NCBI RefSeq assembly: GCF_004307995.1
Contig: NZ_SIRE01000013.1
Location: 124,001-188,000 of the forward strand
Direction: 5' to 3'
DNA length: 64,000 bases
Source: Paenibacillus thalictri
GTDB lineage: Bacteria; Bacillota; Bacilli; Paenibacillales; NBRC-103111
The position numbers were made by a program, and so were the translations under genes. Positions 1 through 7,774 of the stretch are shown piece after piece. Position 1 is the first letter of the stretch, and each line of letters opens with the position of its first letter. Below the pieces are notes generated by a model. That model made no database searches, was not told the origin of the DNA, and was given only the letters and a program-made list of their open reading frames with translations.

Positions 1-158
1 GAAGTTTTTTTGGCGTCCGTCGTTGAAATAGACGACGCTTGGGTTAATGCTTTGGGAGCGGCATTGGAAGACGGAGCCGCGGCATTTGGTTTATTCGCCT
101 GATTGCTTGTACAGCCGGCAGCTGCCAACAGGGCGGCGATGACAATTAACTTTTTAAT
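1..158 (-). CDS. Lipoprotein, N-terminal part (runs off the left edge)
   Basis: This is the first 52 codons of a secreted lipoprotein. The signal peptide is short: a Lys-Lys n-region, a hydrophobic stretch (IVIAALLAA) and the lipobox AAGC with Cys at residue 16. A low-complexity Ala/Ser/Asn/Thr linker follows, as is common before the folded part of a Gram-positive lipoprotein. The start is odd. A strong GGAGG (166-170 on the complement) lies 7 nt from ATT at 158-156, and ATT-AAA-AAG gives a normal M-K-K signal. No ATG, GTG or TTG lies in frame between the upstream in-frame TAG and this point. An ATT start, or a sequence error in an ATG, is inferred. The function of the mature protein is outside the window. 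Confidence 0.7.
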   Translation of the reverse strand, partial: MKKLIVIAALLAAAGCTSNQANKPNAAAPSSNAAPKALTQASSISTTDAKKT

Positions 159-305
159 AACAATACCTCCTTTGAACTAAAGTGCAGAAGTCGAATCGAT
201 CAAAGTTTTTGCATAATGGCTTTACTTTATCCCGGATGTGTTGCCCAAACGGAAACGAAGGAAACTTATGCAGAAAATACAGAGTATTTTCACGACCAAA
301 GGTTC

Positions 306-355
306 TTGATAAAAAATCACTTTTTTGATACGATAAAAACAGACCGGTTGGTATG
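306..355 (+). promoter_or_regulatory. Sigma-A promoter with overlapping TetR-type operator
   Basis: TTGATA (306-311) and TACGAT (329-334) are separated by 17 nt and form a good vegetative promoter. Just downstream, at 340-355, lies CAGACCGGTTGGTATG. It resembles the tagaccggtcta-type operator known for LmrA/YxaF regulators of Bacillus. It would overlap the transcription start, so autorepression of the TetR gene at 376 is inferred. Confidence 0.55.
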
Positions 356-375
356 TTGAGGAGTGATCTGCAGAA

Positions 376-936
376 ATGGATACAAAAGATTTACTAATTG
401 AAACTTCGACCACGCTTTTTCGGCTGAAAGGGTATAAAGGGGTAGGTTTAAACGAAATCTTAAAGGCGTGCGATATTACAAAAGGCGGATTGTACCATCA
501 TTTCCCAAACGGGAAAGAAGAATTGCTGATTGCTTGTCTTCAATCTATGAATGAAACCATCACTAACGATATTGTACAAATATTTAAGCGCAATCCGTCC
601 GCTTTATCGGCTTCCCAAGAGATGATTGAAAAATTGATAAGGCAATTCGATCAAGAAGGCACAATCGCAGGATATACGTTCAGCAGCATCGTTAGCGAAA
701 TGGCGTCTCTCAGCGAATCGGTCCGGACGGCCTGTTACTCTTTATTTGCGAGGATGCAGGAGATTTATTCGAACAAGCTGGCGGAGGACGGCATTCTAGG
801 AGAAGCTGCGGCTTCGATTGCCCTTATGATGAACGCCTCTATAGAAGGCGCAATTATGCTTTGTATAGCTCGTAAGTCAAGCGAACCGCTCAGAACGGTT
901 TTGCAGGAGCTGCCTAAATTATTAAAGATGCCTTAG
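376..936 (+). CDS. TetR/AcrR family regulator, LmrA/YxaF-like
   Basis: This is a one-component repressor of 186 aa, the usual length for the family. The N-terminal helix-turn-helix spans about residues 5-50, with the typical segments LNEILKACDITKGGLYHHF and KEELL. The C-terminal part, with GYTFSSIVSEMAS and a small-residue-rich helix, is the style of the LmrA/YxaF subgroup, which controls MFS drug pumps in Bacillus and responds to flavonoids. In Bacillus the regulator gene precedes its pump gene; here only a short pump remnant follows (945-1046). A family-like operator lies at the promoter. The regulator seems intact, while its cis target looks lost. The ligand is unknown. Confidence 0.85.
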   Translation: MDTKDLLIETSTTLFRLKGYKGVGLNEILKACDITKGGLYHHFPNGKEELLIACLQSMNETITNDIVQIFKRNPSALSASQEMIEKLIRQFDQEGTIAGYTFSSIVSEMASLSESVRTACYSLFARMQEIYSNKLAEDGILGEAAASIALMMNASIEGAIMLCIARKSSEPLRTVLQELPKLLKMP

Positions 937-944
937 CAACAAGT

Positions 945-1046
945 GAAGGCACAATCAATCCGAGCCCGATCATGACCGCCTTTCTTGTGGCGGGTTTTGT
1001 AGGGCTTTTTAGTGAAACTTCGCTGAACATCGACTTGGGCGATTAA
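945..1046 (+). pseudogene. Remnant of an MFS multidrug transporter N-terminus (LmrB-like)
   Basis: This reading frame of about 33 codons begins 9 nt after the TetR stop and ends in TAA. It encodes NPSPIMTAFLVAG and then FVGLFSETSLNIDLGD. From memory this matches the start of LmrB-type 14-TM exporters, whose first helix carries a GLF-ETALN-AL pattern. The frame stops after that first helix, no later helices are found, and two conserved Ala positions read Ser and Asp. The TetR-pump order matches lmrA-lmrB, so a deletion that removed most of the pump is inferred. A free-standing 25-residue membrane peptide starting at ATG 972 is the less likely alternative. Confidence 0.55.
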
Positions 1047-1059
1047 GCTAATGTTTTCA

Positions 1060-1073
1060 TGTAAGCGCTTCAT
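1060..1073 (+). promoter_or_regulatory. Possible CcpA (cre) site
   Basis: TGTAAGCGCTTCAT agrees with the cre pattern TGWAARCGYTWNCW at 13 of 14 positions. It lies about 120 nt upstream of the promoter of the catabolic cluster. Catabolite control is plausible for such genes, but the distance is long and the site may be chance. Confidence 0.3.
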
Positions 1074-1156
1074 TAGACGCGAATAATGGTGACGCCACGG
1101 TTAATTTGATTTGAAGCCGTGATCCATTTGGCAGCGGGAAAAGCCATAAAATCCAA

Positions 1157-1206
1157 TTTGGTATAACAATATAATAATTGACTTTGGTATAACAATATTA
1201 TAATAT
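1157..1206 (+). promoter_or_regulatory. Promoter of the catabolic cluster with a repeated operator-like element
   Basis: TTGACT (1178-1183) and TAATAT (1201-1206) with a 17-nt spacer form a strong sigma-A promoter. The 16-mer TTTGGTATAACAATAT occurs twice, at 1157-1172 and 1183-1198, exactly 26 nt apart. One copy lies just upstream of the -35 box and the other fills the spacer. The second copy also contains the inverted repeat TATAA-CAATA-TTATA (1188-1202). Binding of a regulator, most likely the GntR protein encoded at 9237, is inferred. Confidence 0.65.
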
Positions 1207-1307
1207 GCTATTAAAGAGTTTGGCTGCGCTTTCAATGGGGTTTTTATAAGTGCATCCGGCTTTTCAAAACGTAAACGAAGAATCGTCAAACGATGGGAGG
1301 TCTAATC

Positions 1308-2336
1308 ATGCCACATAATGTAGAGGAAACTGCTTTAGGCTTTGTTCGCACTGTTCTTGGTCCGGTACCGGCTCATGAATTGGGTGTGGTGCTCATTCAC
1401 GAATCACTTCTTTCTATAGTACCGGGTGCGGAATTTGCTCCTGAAATCCATATGGATAAAAGTGAAATCTTTGAGATCCTCAAACGTAAGCTTGTTGATT
1501 TTCGCCGGCATGGCGGGAAAACAATCGTTGATCGCAGCGGTATGTTCCATGGACGGGATATCAAGCTGTACGAGACACTCTCGAGGACGACAGGCGTTCA
1601 TATCGTAGCTTCCACAGGGCTAGGGCCCGAGCCGATGTTAAGTGGTTACTTTACCACTCCGCAAACGTATCCGCCGACGCCATGGCCTGCACAAAAATTT
1701 GCCGGTTTGTTTGCCAAAGAAGTCACCGAAGGGATCGTTGTACCACGCGTTGAACGTTCGAGTTCGGCGGGATTGGTGTCATCGATGGCAAGCCAAAGCG
1801 GTATTACGGAAAAAGAAATCAGTCTTTTCCGCGGTGCCGCGCAAGCTGCCCGCGATACTGGCGTACCTGTTTCCGTGCAATACGGCGCAGACGCTGTGGG
1901 TGACTTGAATATTTTGATTGAGGAAACGTTGGAGCCTGAACGTATTATTATCGGAGGTCTCGACCGTCTGGACGCGGTGGAACGCAGAGCGGCATTTGAC
2001 GTTGCAGGACGCGGCGCTTATGTTGCCATAGACCATGTCGGCTGGACGACAAGCGAAGGATATGTCAATGATGAGGATCGAGCGAAGTTTGTCGCGGAGC
2101 TGGTTGCGGCGGGTTTTGGCAAACGCTTGCTGATCTCCTCCAATGCGGTCGGCATTGCCAAAGGTCATGCGGCTAAAGAGCTTGGTTTCGATTATCTGTT
2201 GTCCAGATTCGTGCCGATGTTACGTCAAGCGGGGTTAACCGATGAACAAGTTCGGATGCTGACCGAAGAAAATCCGCAGCGTGTACTTACCGTTGTTGCA
2301 GGAAAAAAACCGGCTGCCGCAGCAGGTCAAAACTAA
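1308..2336 (+). CDS. Phosphotriesterase-family protein lacking most metal ligands (probable pseudoenzyme)
   Basis: The protein has 342 aa and the TIM-barrel layout of the phosphotriesterase/lactonase amidohydrolases. It is clearly a paralogue of the next gene: both share TVLG near the start, FR-HGGKT-VD, GRD and SR-TGVHIVA. The metal-site residues are altered. The first-strand HxH reads H31-E-S33, the bridging carbamylated Lys position is Ser158, the two distal His positions are Gln191 and Gly217, and the last-strand Asp is Asn279. Only His31 remains. A structural or regulatory partner of the downstream enzyme is inferred; a changed chemistry is possible. The start was set at ATG 1308 because GGGAGG (1295-1300) precedes it by 7 nt, and the upstream in-frame ATG 1293 overlaps that site. 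The C-terminus is Ala/Gln rich. Confidence 0.85.
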   Translation: MPHNVEETALGFVRTVLGPVPAHELGVVLIHESLLSIVPGAEFAPEIHMDKSEIFEILKRKLVDFRRHGGKTIVDRSGMFHGRDIKLYETLSRTTGVHIVASTGLGPEPMLSGYFTTPQTYPPTPWPAQKFAGLFAKEVTEGIVVPRVERSSSAGLVSSMASQSGITEKEISLFRGAAQAARDTGVPVSVQYGADAVGDLNILIEETLEPERIIIGGLDRLDAVERRAAFDVAGRGAYVAIDHVGWTTSEGYVNDEDRAKFVAELVAAGFGKRLLISSNAVGIAKGHAAKELGFDYLLSRFVPMLRQAGLTDEQVRMLTEENPQRVLTVVAGKKPAAAAGQN

Positions 2337-2355
2337 GGTGAGGAGTGAGTGAACG

Positions 2356-3315
2356 ATGGGTACGGTAAATACGGTTTTAGGCTCCATTGCAACAGAAGAT
2401 TTGGGAATCGTAGCGATGCATGAGCATATCGGTTTTGGTCTTCCGGGCTGCGACTTGGATACACAATGGTGGAAAAAGCCGGAGGAAGCATTCGAAGTTA
2501 CCGTGCAGAAATTGCGCCGTTTCCGCGAACACGGCGGCAAAACATTTGTCGATTGCACGGGGATTGGCAATGGCCGTGACGTCGAATATTTCCAGGTGCT
2601 TTCTCGCAGAACAGGCGTTCATATCGTCGCTGTTACCGGTTTTGTCGCAGGCGACTCAGCGCTGCCGTATTTCCGCAATAAATCGGTTGAATATTTGACG
2701 GACTTATTTATTCATGAAATTACAGTTGGGATTGACGGCACAAGCGCAAAAGCGGGCGCCTTGAAGGTAGGCGTCAGCCGCGGCGGCAAGCTAAACGAGC
2801 TCGACAAGCGGATTTATCACGCAGCTGCCAGAGCGGCCGTCAAAACGGGCGTCCCGATCATCACTCATCTGTGTGTAGATGCGGAAACGGCGATCGATAT
2901 TTTCGATCAGGAAGGATTGCCGCTTGAGCGTGTGCTTATGGGACACGCGGACGACGGGCACTACCTCGATGAACAGCGCGATTCGCTAATTGCAAGCAAA
3001 GGCGGCTTTGTAGGTTTTGATACGATCGGCTATGACAGCGAGATGGAAGGCGCGCCATATTGGGCACGTCCGCGCCAGGAGCGTGTCGAGCATTTCCTGC
3101 GGTTTCTGGATAAAGGTTTTGTAGAGCGGGCGCTGATTTCGGCCGATGCCAACTGCTGCGCTTTAGGCTGGCCGGGATTAAAAGGCCATTCGGTCAACTA
3201 TTTGTTCGAAGAGTTTTTGCCGGATCTGCGTAAAGCGGGTGTCGGTGAAGAAATATTTGAACAGCTTCTGGTGCACAATCCCGCGAGAATATTAACGATG
3301 CAGGACCCTCGCTAG
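2356..3315 (+). CDS. Phosphotriesterase-family metal-dependent hydrolase (lactonase/esterase-like)
   Basis: The protein has 319 aa and a complete binuclear metal site for the family: H22-E-H24 on strand 1, Lys137 in ALKVGVS as the carbamylated bridge, His171 in ITHLC, His197 in MGHADD and Asp264 in ISADAN. Family members hydrolyse lactones, carboxylic esters or phosphotriesters in the cytosol. The sequence cannot choose between these, but a catabolic neighbourhood without phosphate genes favours a lactone or ester. It follows its metal-site-deficient paralogue by 19 nt with AGGAG 10 nt before ATG, so the two are co-transcribed and may form a mixed oligomer. Confidence 0.9.
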   Translation: MGTVNTVLGSIATEDLGIVAMHEHIGFGLPGCDLDTQWWKKPEEAFEVTVQKLRRFREHGGKTFVDCTGIGNGRDVEYFQVLSRRTGVHIVAVTGFVAGDSALPYFRNKSVEYLTDLFIHEITVGIDGTSAKAGALKVGVSRGGKLNELDKRIYHAAARAAVKTGVPIITHLCVDAETAIDIFDQEGLPLERVLMGHADDGHYLDEQRDSLIASKGGFVGFDTIGYDSEMEGAPYWARPRQERVEHFLRFLDKGFVERALISADANCCALGWPGLKGHSVNYLFEEFLPDLRKAGVGEEIFEQLLVHNPARILTMQDPR

Positions 3316-3381
3316 TCCGGACGGTTTACAGAATAAACGTAGACAGGAGCTAACTAAAACTACATGAGCGGGGGTTAAGGT

Positions 3382-4530
3382 ATGGCCTATATTGTTGGGG
3401 CGTATGAGCATCCGACACGCAAAGCGCCGGATAAATCCGTCGCAGCCCTGCACGCCGAATGTGCAAAAGGGGCGTTAGGGGATGCGGGACTCACGCTTGC
3501 GGATGTCGACGGCTATTTTTGCGCGGGCGATGCTCCCGGCGGCGCCTTGTCGATGGCTGAATATTTGGGGCTGAATGTATCCCATTTGGACTCTACCGAA
3601 ATCGGAGGTTCATCGTATATCGCTCACGTCTCACATGCAGCGCAAGCGATTGCTGCAGGCAAATGCAGCGTCGTTTTGATTACGATGGCAGGCCGCCCGC
3701 GTTCGGAAGGAAGAAGCGGCGTCAAGCAAAAAGTTGTCGGAGCGGGTGTTCCGGATGCGCCGTTTGAAATTCCTTACGGACCGACGGCAGTGAATGAATA
3801 CGCCATGGCGGCGATGCGTCACATGCATGAATACGGCACAACAAGCGAGCAGTTGGCGTGGATTAAAGTCGCCGCTTCCCATCATGCGCAGCACAATCCG
3901 AATGCGATGCTGCGGGATGTAGTGACCGTTGAAGACGTGCTGGCATCGCCGATGATTGCCGATCCTTTGCACCGCTTGGATTGCTGTGTGGTCAGCGACG
4001 GCGGCGGCGCTTTGGTTGTCGTGAAGCCGGAAATCGCCAAAAGCTTGAAGCGCCCGCTTGTCCGTGTGAAGGGCAGCGGCGAAGCGCCGAAAGGGCTTAA
4101 CGGCGGCCGGGTGGATCTTACGTATTCCGGCGCGGTATGGTCCGGGCCCAAAGCGTTAGCAGAAGCCGGCGTTACGCCTGGCGATATAAAATATGCCTCG
4201 ATTTATGACAGCTTCACGATTACGGTGATGATGCAGCTTGAAGACCTGGGCTTTTGCAAAAAAGGCGAAGGCGGCAAGTTTGTTGCCGACGGCAATTTAA
4301 TTTCCGGAGTCGGCAAACTTCCGGTTAATACCGACGGCGGCGGACTGAACAACAATCATCCGGCGGGCAGAGGCGGCATTGTCAAAGTGCTGGAAGCTGT
4401 ACGTCAGCTGCGCGGAGAAGCGCATCCGCAAGTTCAGGTGAACAACTGCGATCTTGCTTTGGTTCACGGAACCGGAGGCGGGCTGGCCAGCCGTCACGGC
4501 AGTGCGACGCTGATTTTGGAGAGGGTGTGA
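3382..4530 (+). CDS. Thiolase-superfamily protein without nucleophilic Cys (Ltp2/SCP-x-like)
   Basis: The protein has 382 aa and the two-half thiolase fold seen in lipid-transfer-protein-type thiolases: LHAECAKGALGDAGL near the start, IADPLH-LDCC in the middle, NTDGGG-NNNHPAGRGG and VHGTGG near the end. The segment that normally carries the acyl-accepting Cys reads TEIGGSSYIAH and has no Cys, and the Cys often found before HP is Asn. Proteins of this kind pair with a DUF35 protein, and characterised examples such as Ltp2 act as retro-aldolases that release a short acyl-CoA. A DUF35 gene begins 3 nt downstream. Carbon-carbon cleavage of a CoA ester is therefore inferred; the substrate is unknown. 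Confidence 0.85.
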   Translation: MAYIVGAYEHPTRKAPDKSVAALHAECAKGALGDAGLTLADVDGYFCAGDAPGGALSMAEYLGLNVSHLDSTEIGGSSYIAHVSHAAQAIAAGKCSVVLITMAGRPRSEGRSGVKQKVVGAGVPDAPFEIPYGPTAVNEYAMAAMRHMHEYGTTSEQLAWIKVAASHHAQHNPNAMLRDVVTVEDVLASPMIADPLHRLDCCVVSDGGGALVVVKPEIAKSLKRPLVRVKGSGEAPKGLNGGRVDLTYSGAVWSGPKALAEAGVTPGDIKYASIYDSFTITVMMQLEDLGFCKKGEGGKFVADGNLISGVGKLPVNTDGGGLNNNHPAGRGGIVKVLEAVRQLRGEAHPQVQVNNCDLALVHGTGGGLASRHGSATLILERV

Positions 4531-4533
4531 AGT

Positions 4534-4950
4534 ATGGGAACGATGTATCAACCCAGAACGATGACCATACCGGAGATTCAACCCGAACTTAAAGCATATT
4601 GGGATGCCGCCGCAGAAGATAAACTGCTCATCAAGCAATGTGATGATTGCGGGCAATACCATTATTATCCACGGCTGCTGTGCCCGTTTTGCATGAGTGA
4701 AAAGACGTCATGGCGGGAAGCCAAAGGAACCGGCACGATCTATACGTATAGTGTCATGCGCCGAGAGGTTCCCTATGCGATTGCCTTCGTCACGCTGGAC
4801 GAAGGTCCGCGGATGATGACTAATATCGTCGATTGCGACTTGGATACGCTGCAGATTGAGCAACGTGTCAAAGTCGTATTTAAGCCAAGCGGCGACCAAG
4901 ATCAGCCAGGGCCGTCCGTCCCTTGTTTCACTCCGGCCTATCTTGATTAA
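4534..4950 (+). CDS. Zn-ribbon/OB-fold protein (DUF35), partner of the thiolase-like protein
   Basis: This 138-residue protein has an N-terminal helix, a four-Cys zinc ribbon (CDDC and CPFC, about residues 34-53) and an OB-fold with the typical GTGTIYTYSVMRRE and EGPRMMTNIVDCD segments. DUF35 proteins bind the acyl-CoA or shape the active site of their thiolase partners; in Ltp2-type aldolases the complex is obligatory. GGAGAGG lies 9 nt before ATG 4534, inside the end of the thiolase gene, so the two are translationally coupled. That coupling fits a stoichiometric complex. Confidence 0.9.
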   Translation: MGTMYQPRTMTIPEIQPELKAYWDAAAEDKLLIKQCDDCGQYHYYPRLLCPFCMSEKTSWREAKGTGTIYTYSVMRREVPYAIAFVTLDEGPRMMTNIVDCDLDTLQIEQRVKVVFKPSGDQDQPGPSVPCFTPAYLD

Positions 4951-5061
4951 AGCGCGGGAAGAGAGAGGGACGGCAGGAAAATCAACGATAAACAGACGTC
5001 AAACGATCGTTTTTTAAATACAGCAATGGGGTCTGGCGCTGCAAGAGGGGAGAAAATGGAA

Positions 5062-6759
5062 ATGATCATCAAAAAAAATGTGCGTATTCCAATGCGCGAC
5101 GGTGTGCGTATCGCTGCCGACATATATTTGCCTGAGGGAACGGGTCAAGTGCCGGCGCTGCTTGCGCTCAGCCCGTACGGCAAGGAACTGCAAGCACAGG
5201 CGCTTACATTGCCTCCGCAGGCTCGTCCCAGCGTGCTTTGGAACGGCGCCATCGAAGCTGGCGATATCCGCGCCGTAGTCGATCGCGGATATGCCCATAT
5301 CATCGCGGATGTGCGCGGTACTGGGGGCTCGGAAGGCGAACTGTGCGGAAACTACGATTCCGGCGGCCACGGCGAAGGCAAAGATATTTATGACATTGTC
5401 GAATGGATGGCAGAGCAGCCCTGGTGTGACGGCAACGTCGGGATGATCGGCATCTCGTATTTTGCTACCGTGCAAATATTGGGCGCGGCGGAGAACCCCC
5501 CGCATCTGAAAGCGATTTTTGTCAACGGCGGGCATTTCGATCTTTACGAATTGTGTTATCACGGAGGCGTGATGTGGATGATGCCGCGGGCTTCCCGCGA
5601 AGGACGCGGCGGCGACAGCGGAGTGGCGGTGCGCAACGTAACAAGCAAAAGTTCCAAAGTATACACGCCCGAACAGTTTCAGCAGCGCATCCAGGAGCGG
5701 CTGAATGACCCGGATATCGCTCATTGGTCGGATTTGGTCCATCTGCTTCATTATCCGGACCGCCACGAATTGTGGATGGATTATTTATTGAACCCGCTGG
5801 ACGGCCCGTTCTGGCAGGAAGGACACTGCCTTGATGTGGCGCACAAAGTGACCATTCCCGCGTATTTTCAAGTGAAGTGGGGCCGAGGTTGGACGGTTGA
5901 CGGATCCATTGAGTGCTTCAACAGAGTAAACGGCTTTAAAAAACTAGACATTCAGCCGCTGCCGCCGATGCAGGAAAGACCTTTTCATGAGTCACATGAA
6001 GAGATGTTCAGGTGGTACGACTATTGGCTCAAGGGTATAGACACGGGCATCGTAGATGAGCCAACCATTAACGTATTCGTGGAAGGCGCCCGCGAGTGGC
6101 GCGGAGAAGTAGAATGGCCGCTGCCTCATACGAAATGGACGGATTACTATTTGCGTCCCCGACATAAGCTGAGCGCGAAACCGGAGCCGTTATCTTCGCA
6201 ATATGCGCATCCGGACGGCTTCTATCAGGCGCCGGCAACCGTAACGAGCACAACGGAGTCCGTGAAATGGCAAAGCGGCGAGTTTCTGGAAGATACCGAA
6301 ATGACCGGCCCGGCGGCATTGTATGTGCATGTGGAAATCGATACGGACGATACGAATTTGATTGCCAAGTTGTACGATGTCGATCCTAGCGGCAAACGCC
6401 GGCTTGTGACTTCCGGTTATTTAAAAGCGTCGCATCGCGAATTGGATGAGGCCAAATCCAAACCGTGGCAGCCGCATCATCCGCATACCCGTGCCGAGCC
6501 GGTGCCTGCCGGAGAAATTATCGAATATGCGATTCGAATGTACCCGTTCTCCATGTTGTTTAAGGCCGGGCATCGGATCGAACTGGAGCTTTCCTGCAAC
6601 GAATCCATTGATGAAGCCAATGCCAAGCTGCTTCCGCCGGACAGCTATCATCTGCCATCCGGACGTGCGACAACGCACAAAATTTACCGCGATGCAGAGT
6701 ACAAGTCACGCCTCGTATTGCCGGTCATTCCTAAACCATTCAGCGTTGCCGGAGATTAG
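5062..6759 (+). CDS. CocE/NonD-family hydrolase
   Basis: This is a 565-residue alpha/beta hydrolase with the X-Pro dipeptidyl-peptidase-like arrangement. The N-terminus (RIPMRDGVRIAADIYLP), the RGTGGSEG loop and the nucleophile elbow GISYF are present, followed by RWYDYWLKG and a C-terminal jelly-roll ending in HKIYRDAEY and LVLPVIP. The family includes cocaine esterase, nonactin hydrolase and related ester or amide hydrolases. The GPWxH motif that carries the catalytic His in CocE is not obvious; that stretch reads LDIQPLPPM. The subgroup may use another His. Start ATG 5062 was preferred over 5056 because AGGGGAG lies 9 nt upstream. A 111-nt gap containing AAACGATCGTTT (5001-5012) precedes it. 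Confidence 0.85.
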   Translation: MIIKKNVRIPMRDGVRIAADIYLPEGTGQVPALLALSPYGKELQAQALTLPPQARPSVLWNGAIEAGDIRAVVDRGYAHIIADVRGTGGSEGELCGNYDSGGHGEGKDIYDIVEWMAEQPWCDGNVGMIGISYFATVQILGAAENPPHLKAIFVNGGHFDLYELCYHGGVMWMMPRASREGRGGDSGVAVRNVTSKSSKVYTPEQFQQRIQERLNDPDIAHWSDLVHLLHYPDRHELWMDYLLNPLDGPFWQEGHCLDVAHKVTIPAYFQVKWGRGWTVDGSIECFNRVNGFKKLDIQPLPPMQERPFHESHEEMFRWYDYWLKGIDTGIVDEPTINVFVEGAREWRGEVEWPLPHTKWTDYYLRPRHKLSAKPEPLSSQYAHPDGFYQAPATVTSTTESVKWQSGEFLEDTEMTGPAALYVHVEIDTDDTNLIAKLYDVDPSGKRRLVTSGYLKASHRELDEAKSKPWQPHHPHTRAEPVPAGEIIEYAIRMYPFSMLFKAGHRIELELSCNESIDEANAKLLPPDSYHLPSGRATTHKIYRDAEYKSRLVLPVIPKPFSVAGD

Positions 6760-6802
6760 CTGTAAACGATTGTGTTTTGAATTTATGCTCAGGGGTGTAC
6801 AC

Positions 6803-7756
6803 ATGGGAGATTCGGTAAAAGTCATCTCGATTGAATGTAAGTTTGGCCCTATTTCTGCGAATGTCTATTATATTGATGCTCCCGAACCGGCATTAATCGA
6901 TACCGGCGTCGCCACCTCGGCGGTGCAGGCGATTGAACCGGCGTTGGCTGAGCACGGCGTACGTATGGAAGATATACGCTGGATTTTGCTTACGCACGGA
7001 CATGTCGACCATCTGGGCGGCGCACGGGCGGTTTGGGAAAAAACAGGGCGGCGCGCGGAGATCGTGATCCCTAAAATAGATGCCGAGCTGCTGCGCAATC
7101 GCAATACGCATATAACCGATTACAAGCAGCTTCAAGGCAAATACTTGGCTCCGGACATACAGGAAAAACATATCGCGATGTTGCTGCACGATATCGGTGA
7201 AGATTTGGAGCCGACAATTGAGGTTGCGGGAGGCGAACGTCTATCGCTTGGCGGCGATGTATCGGTAAGTGTCGTGCCTACTCCCGGACACTCTCTCGGA
7301 TCGGTTACTTTTGTGCTAGACGGACTGGACTACGCGTTTGCCGCTGATGCCGTGCAGATGTACGGTGGCGCCTTAAGTGGGATTCCTACTATCGAATACC
7401 CGGCGCTTTACCGGAAAAGCTTGCAGCATCTTATCGAAGTAGTGCGTCCGAAGCGGCTGTATTTAGGCCACCGTTTCCGTAATGCCGAAGGCGAGATTAT
7501 CGCTCCTCAGCTGGAAGGAGCTGCGGTTGACTCCGCCCTGCAAGCAAGCCTTGAGATGGATGTGAGGTTAGCCGAAGTGGTGAGACGCCATCTATCGGGC
7601 GATCTGCAGTCTGCGGATTATGACGTTGGACGATACGGACCGTATGGGTCGATTGCGGAGGAAATTGGATATACGGGAGATCCTCGAAATTTGCCTTGTG
7701 CGTTTTTTGTGACGATGAACGGCTACAGGGACGAACTGCTGAGTAACAAGTCATAA
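6803..7756 (+). CDS. Metallo-beta-lactamase-fold hydrolase
   Basis: The protein has 317 aa and the MBL metal motif in LTHGHVDHLGG (about residues 61-71), an IDTG segment before it, the distal His in PTPGHS, an Asp in FAADAV and a late His in YLGH. The family includes glyoxalase II, lactonases and thioesterases. After the core comes an alpha-helical C-terminal extension of about 100 residues, as seen in thioesterase- or lactonase-like members. With a CoA-transferase next door, cleavage of a thioester or lactone intermediate is a reasonable guess. Start ATG 6803 follows AGGGG by 7 nt. The gene is 18 nt upstream of the CoA-transferase A gene. Confidence 0.85.
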   Translation: MGDSVKVISIECKFGPISANVYYIDAPEPALIDTGVATSAVQAIEPALAEHGVRMEDIRWILLTHGHVDHLGGARAVWEKTGRRAEIVIPKIDAELLRNRNTHITDYKQLQGKYLAPDIQEKHIAMLLHDIGEDLEPTIEVAGGERLSLGGDVSVSVVPTPGHSLGSVTFVLDGLDYAFAADAVQMYGGALSGIPTIEYPALYRKSLQHLIEVVRPKRLYLGHRFRNAEGEIIAPQLEGAAVDSALQASLEMDVRLAEVVRRHLSGDLQSADYDVGRYGPYGSIAEEIGYTGDPRNLPCAFFVTMNGYRDELLSNKS

Positions 7757-7774
7757 TGGAGAGAGGGGCTCTAA

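Noticed and set aside
1293..1307. Upstream ATG for the first phosphotriesterase-family gene
   Set aside because: The codons overlap the GGGAGG ribosome site that serves ATG 1308, and there is no site before ATG 1293.
1779..2168. Long minus-strand frames inside plus-strand genes, for example here and at 5014-5766 or 22996-24105
   Set aside because: They lie antisense to genes with clear family motifs, lack ribosome sites, and encode no recognisable domain.
5001..5012. AAACGATCGTTT palindrome before the CocE-type gene, considered as terminator or operator
   Set aside because: It has no loop, so it cannot be a normal terminator. A 12-bp AT-rich palindrome can occur by chance, and nothing else supports an operator.
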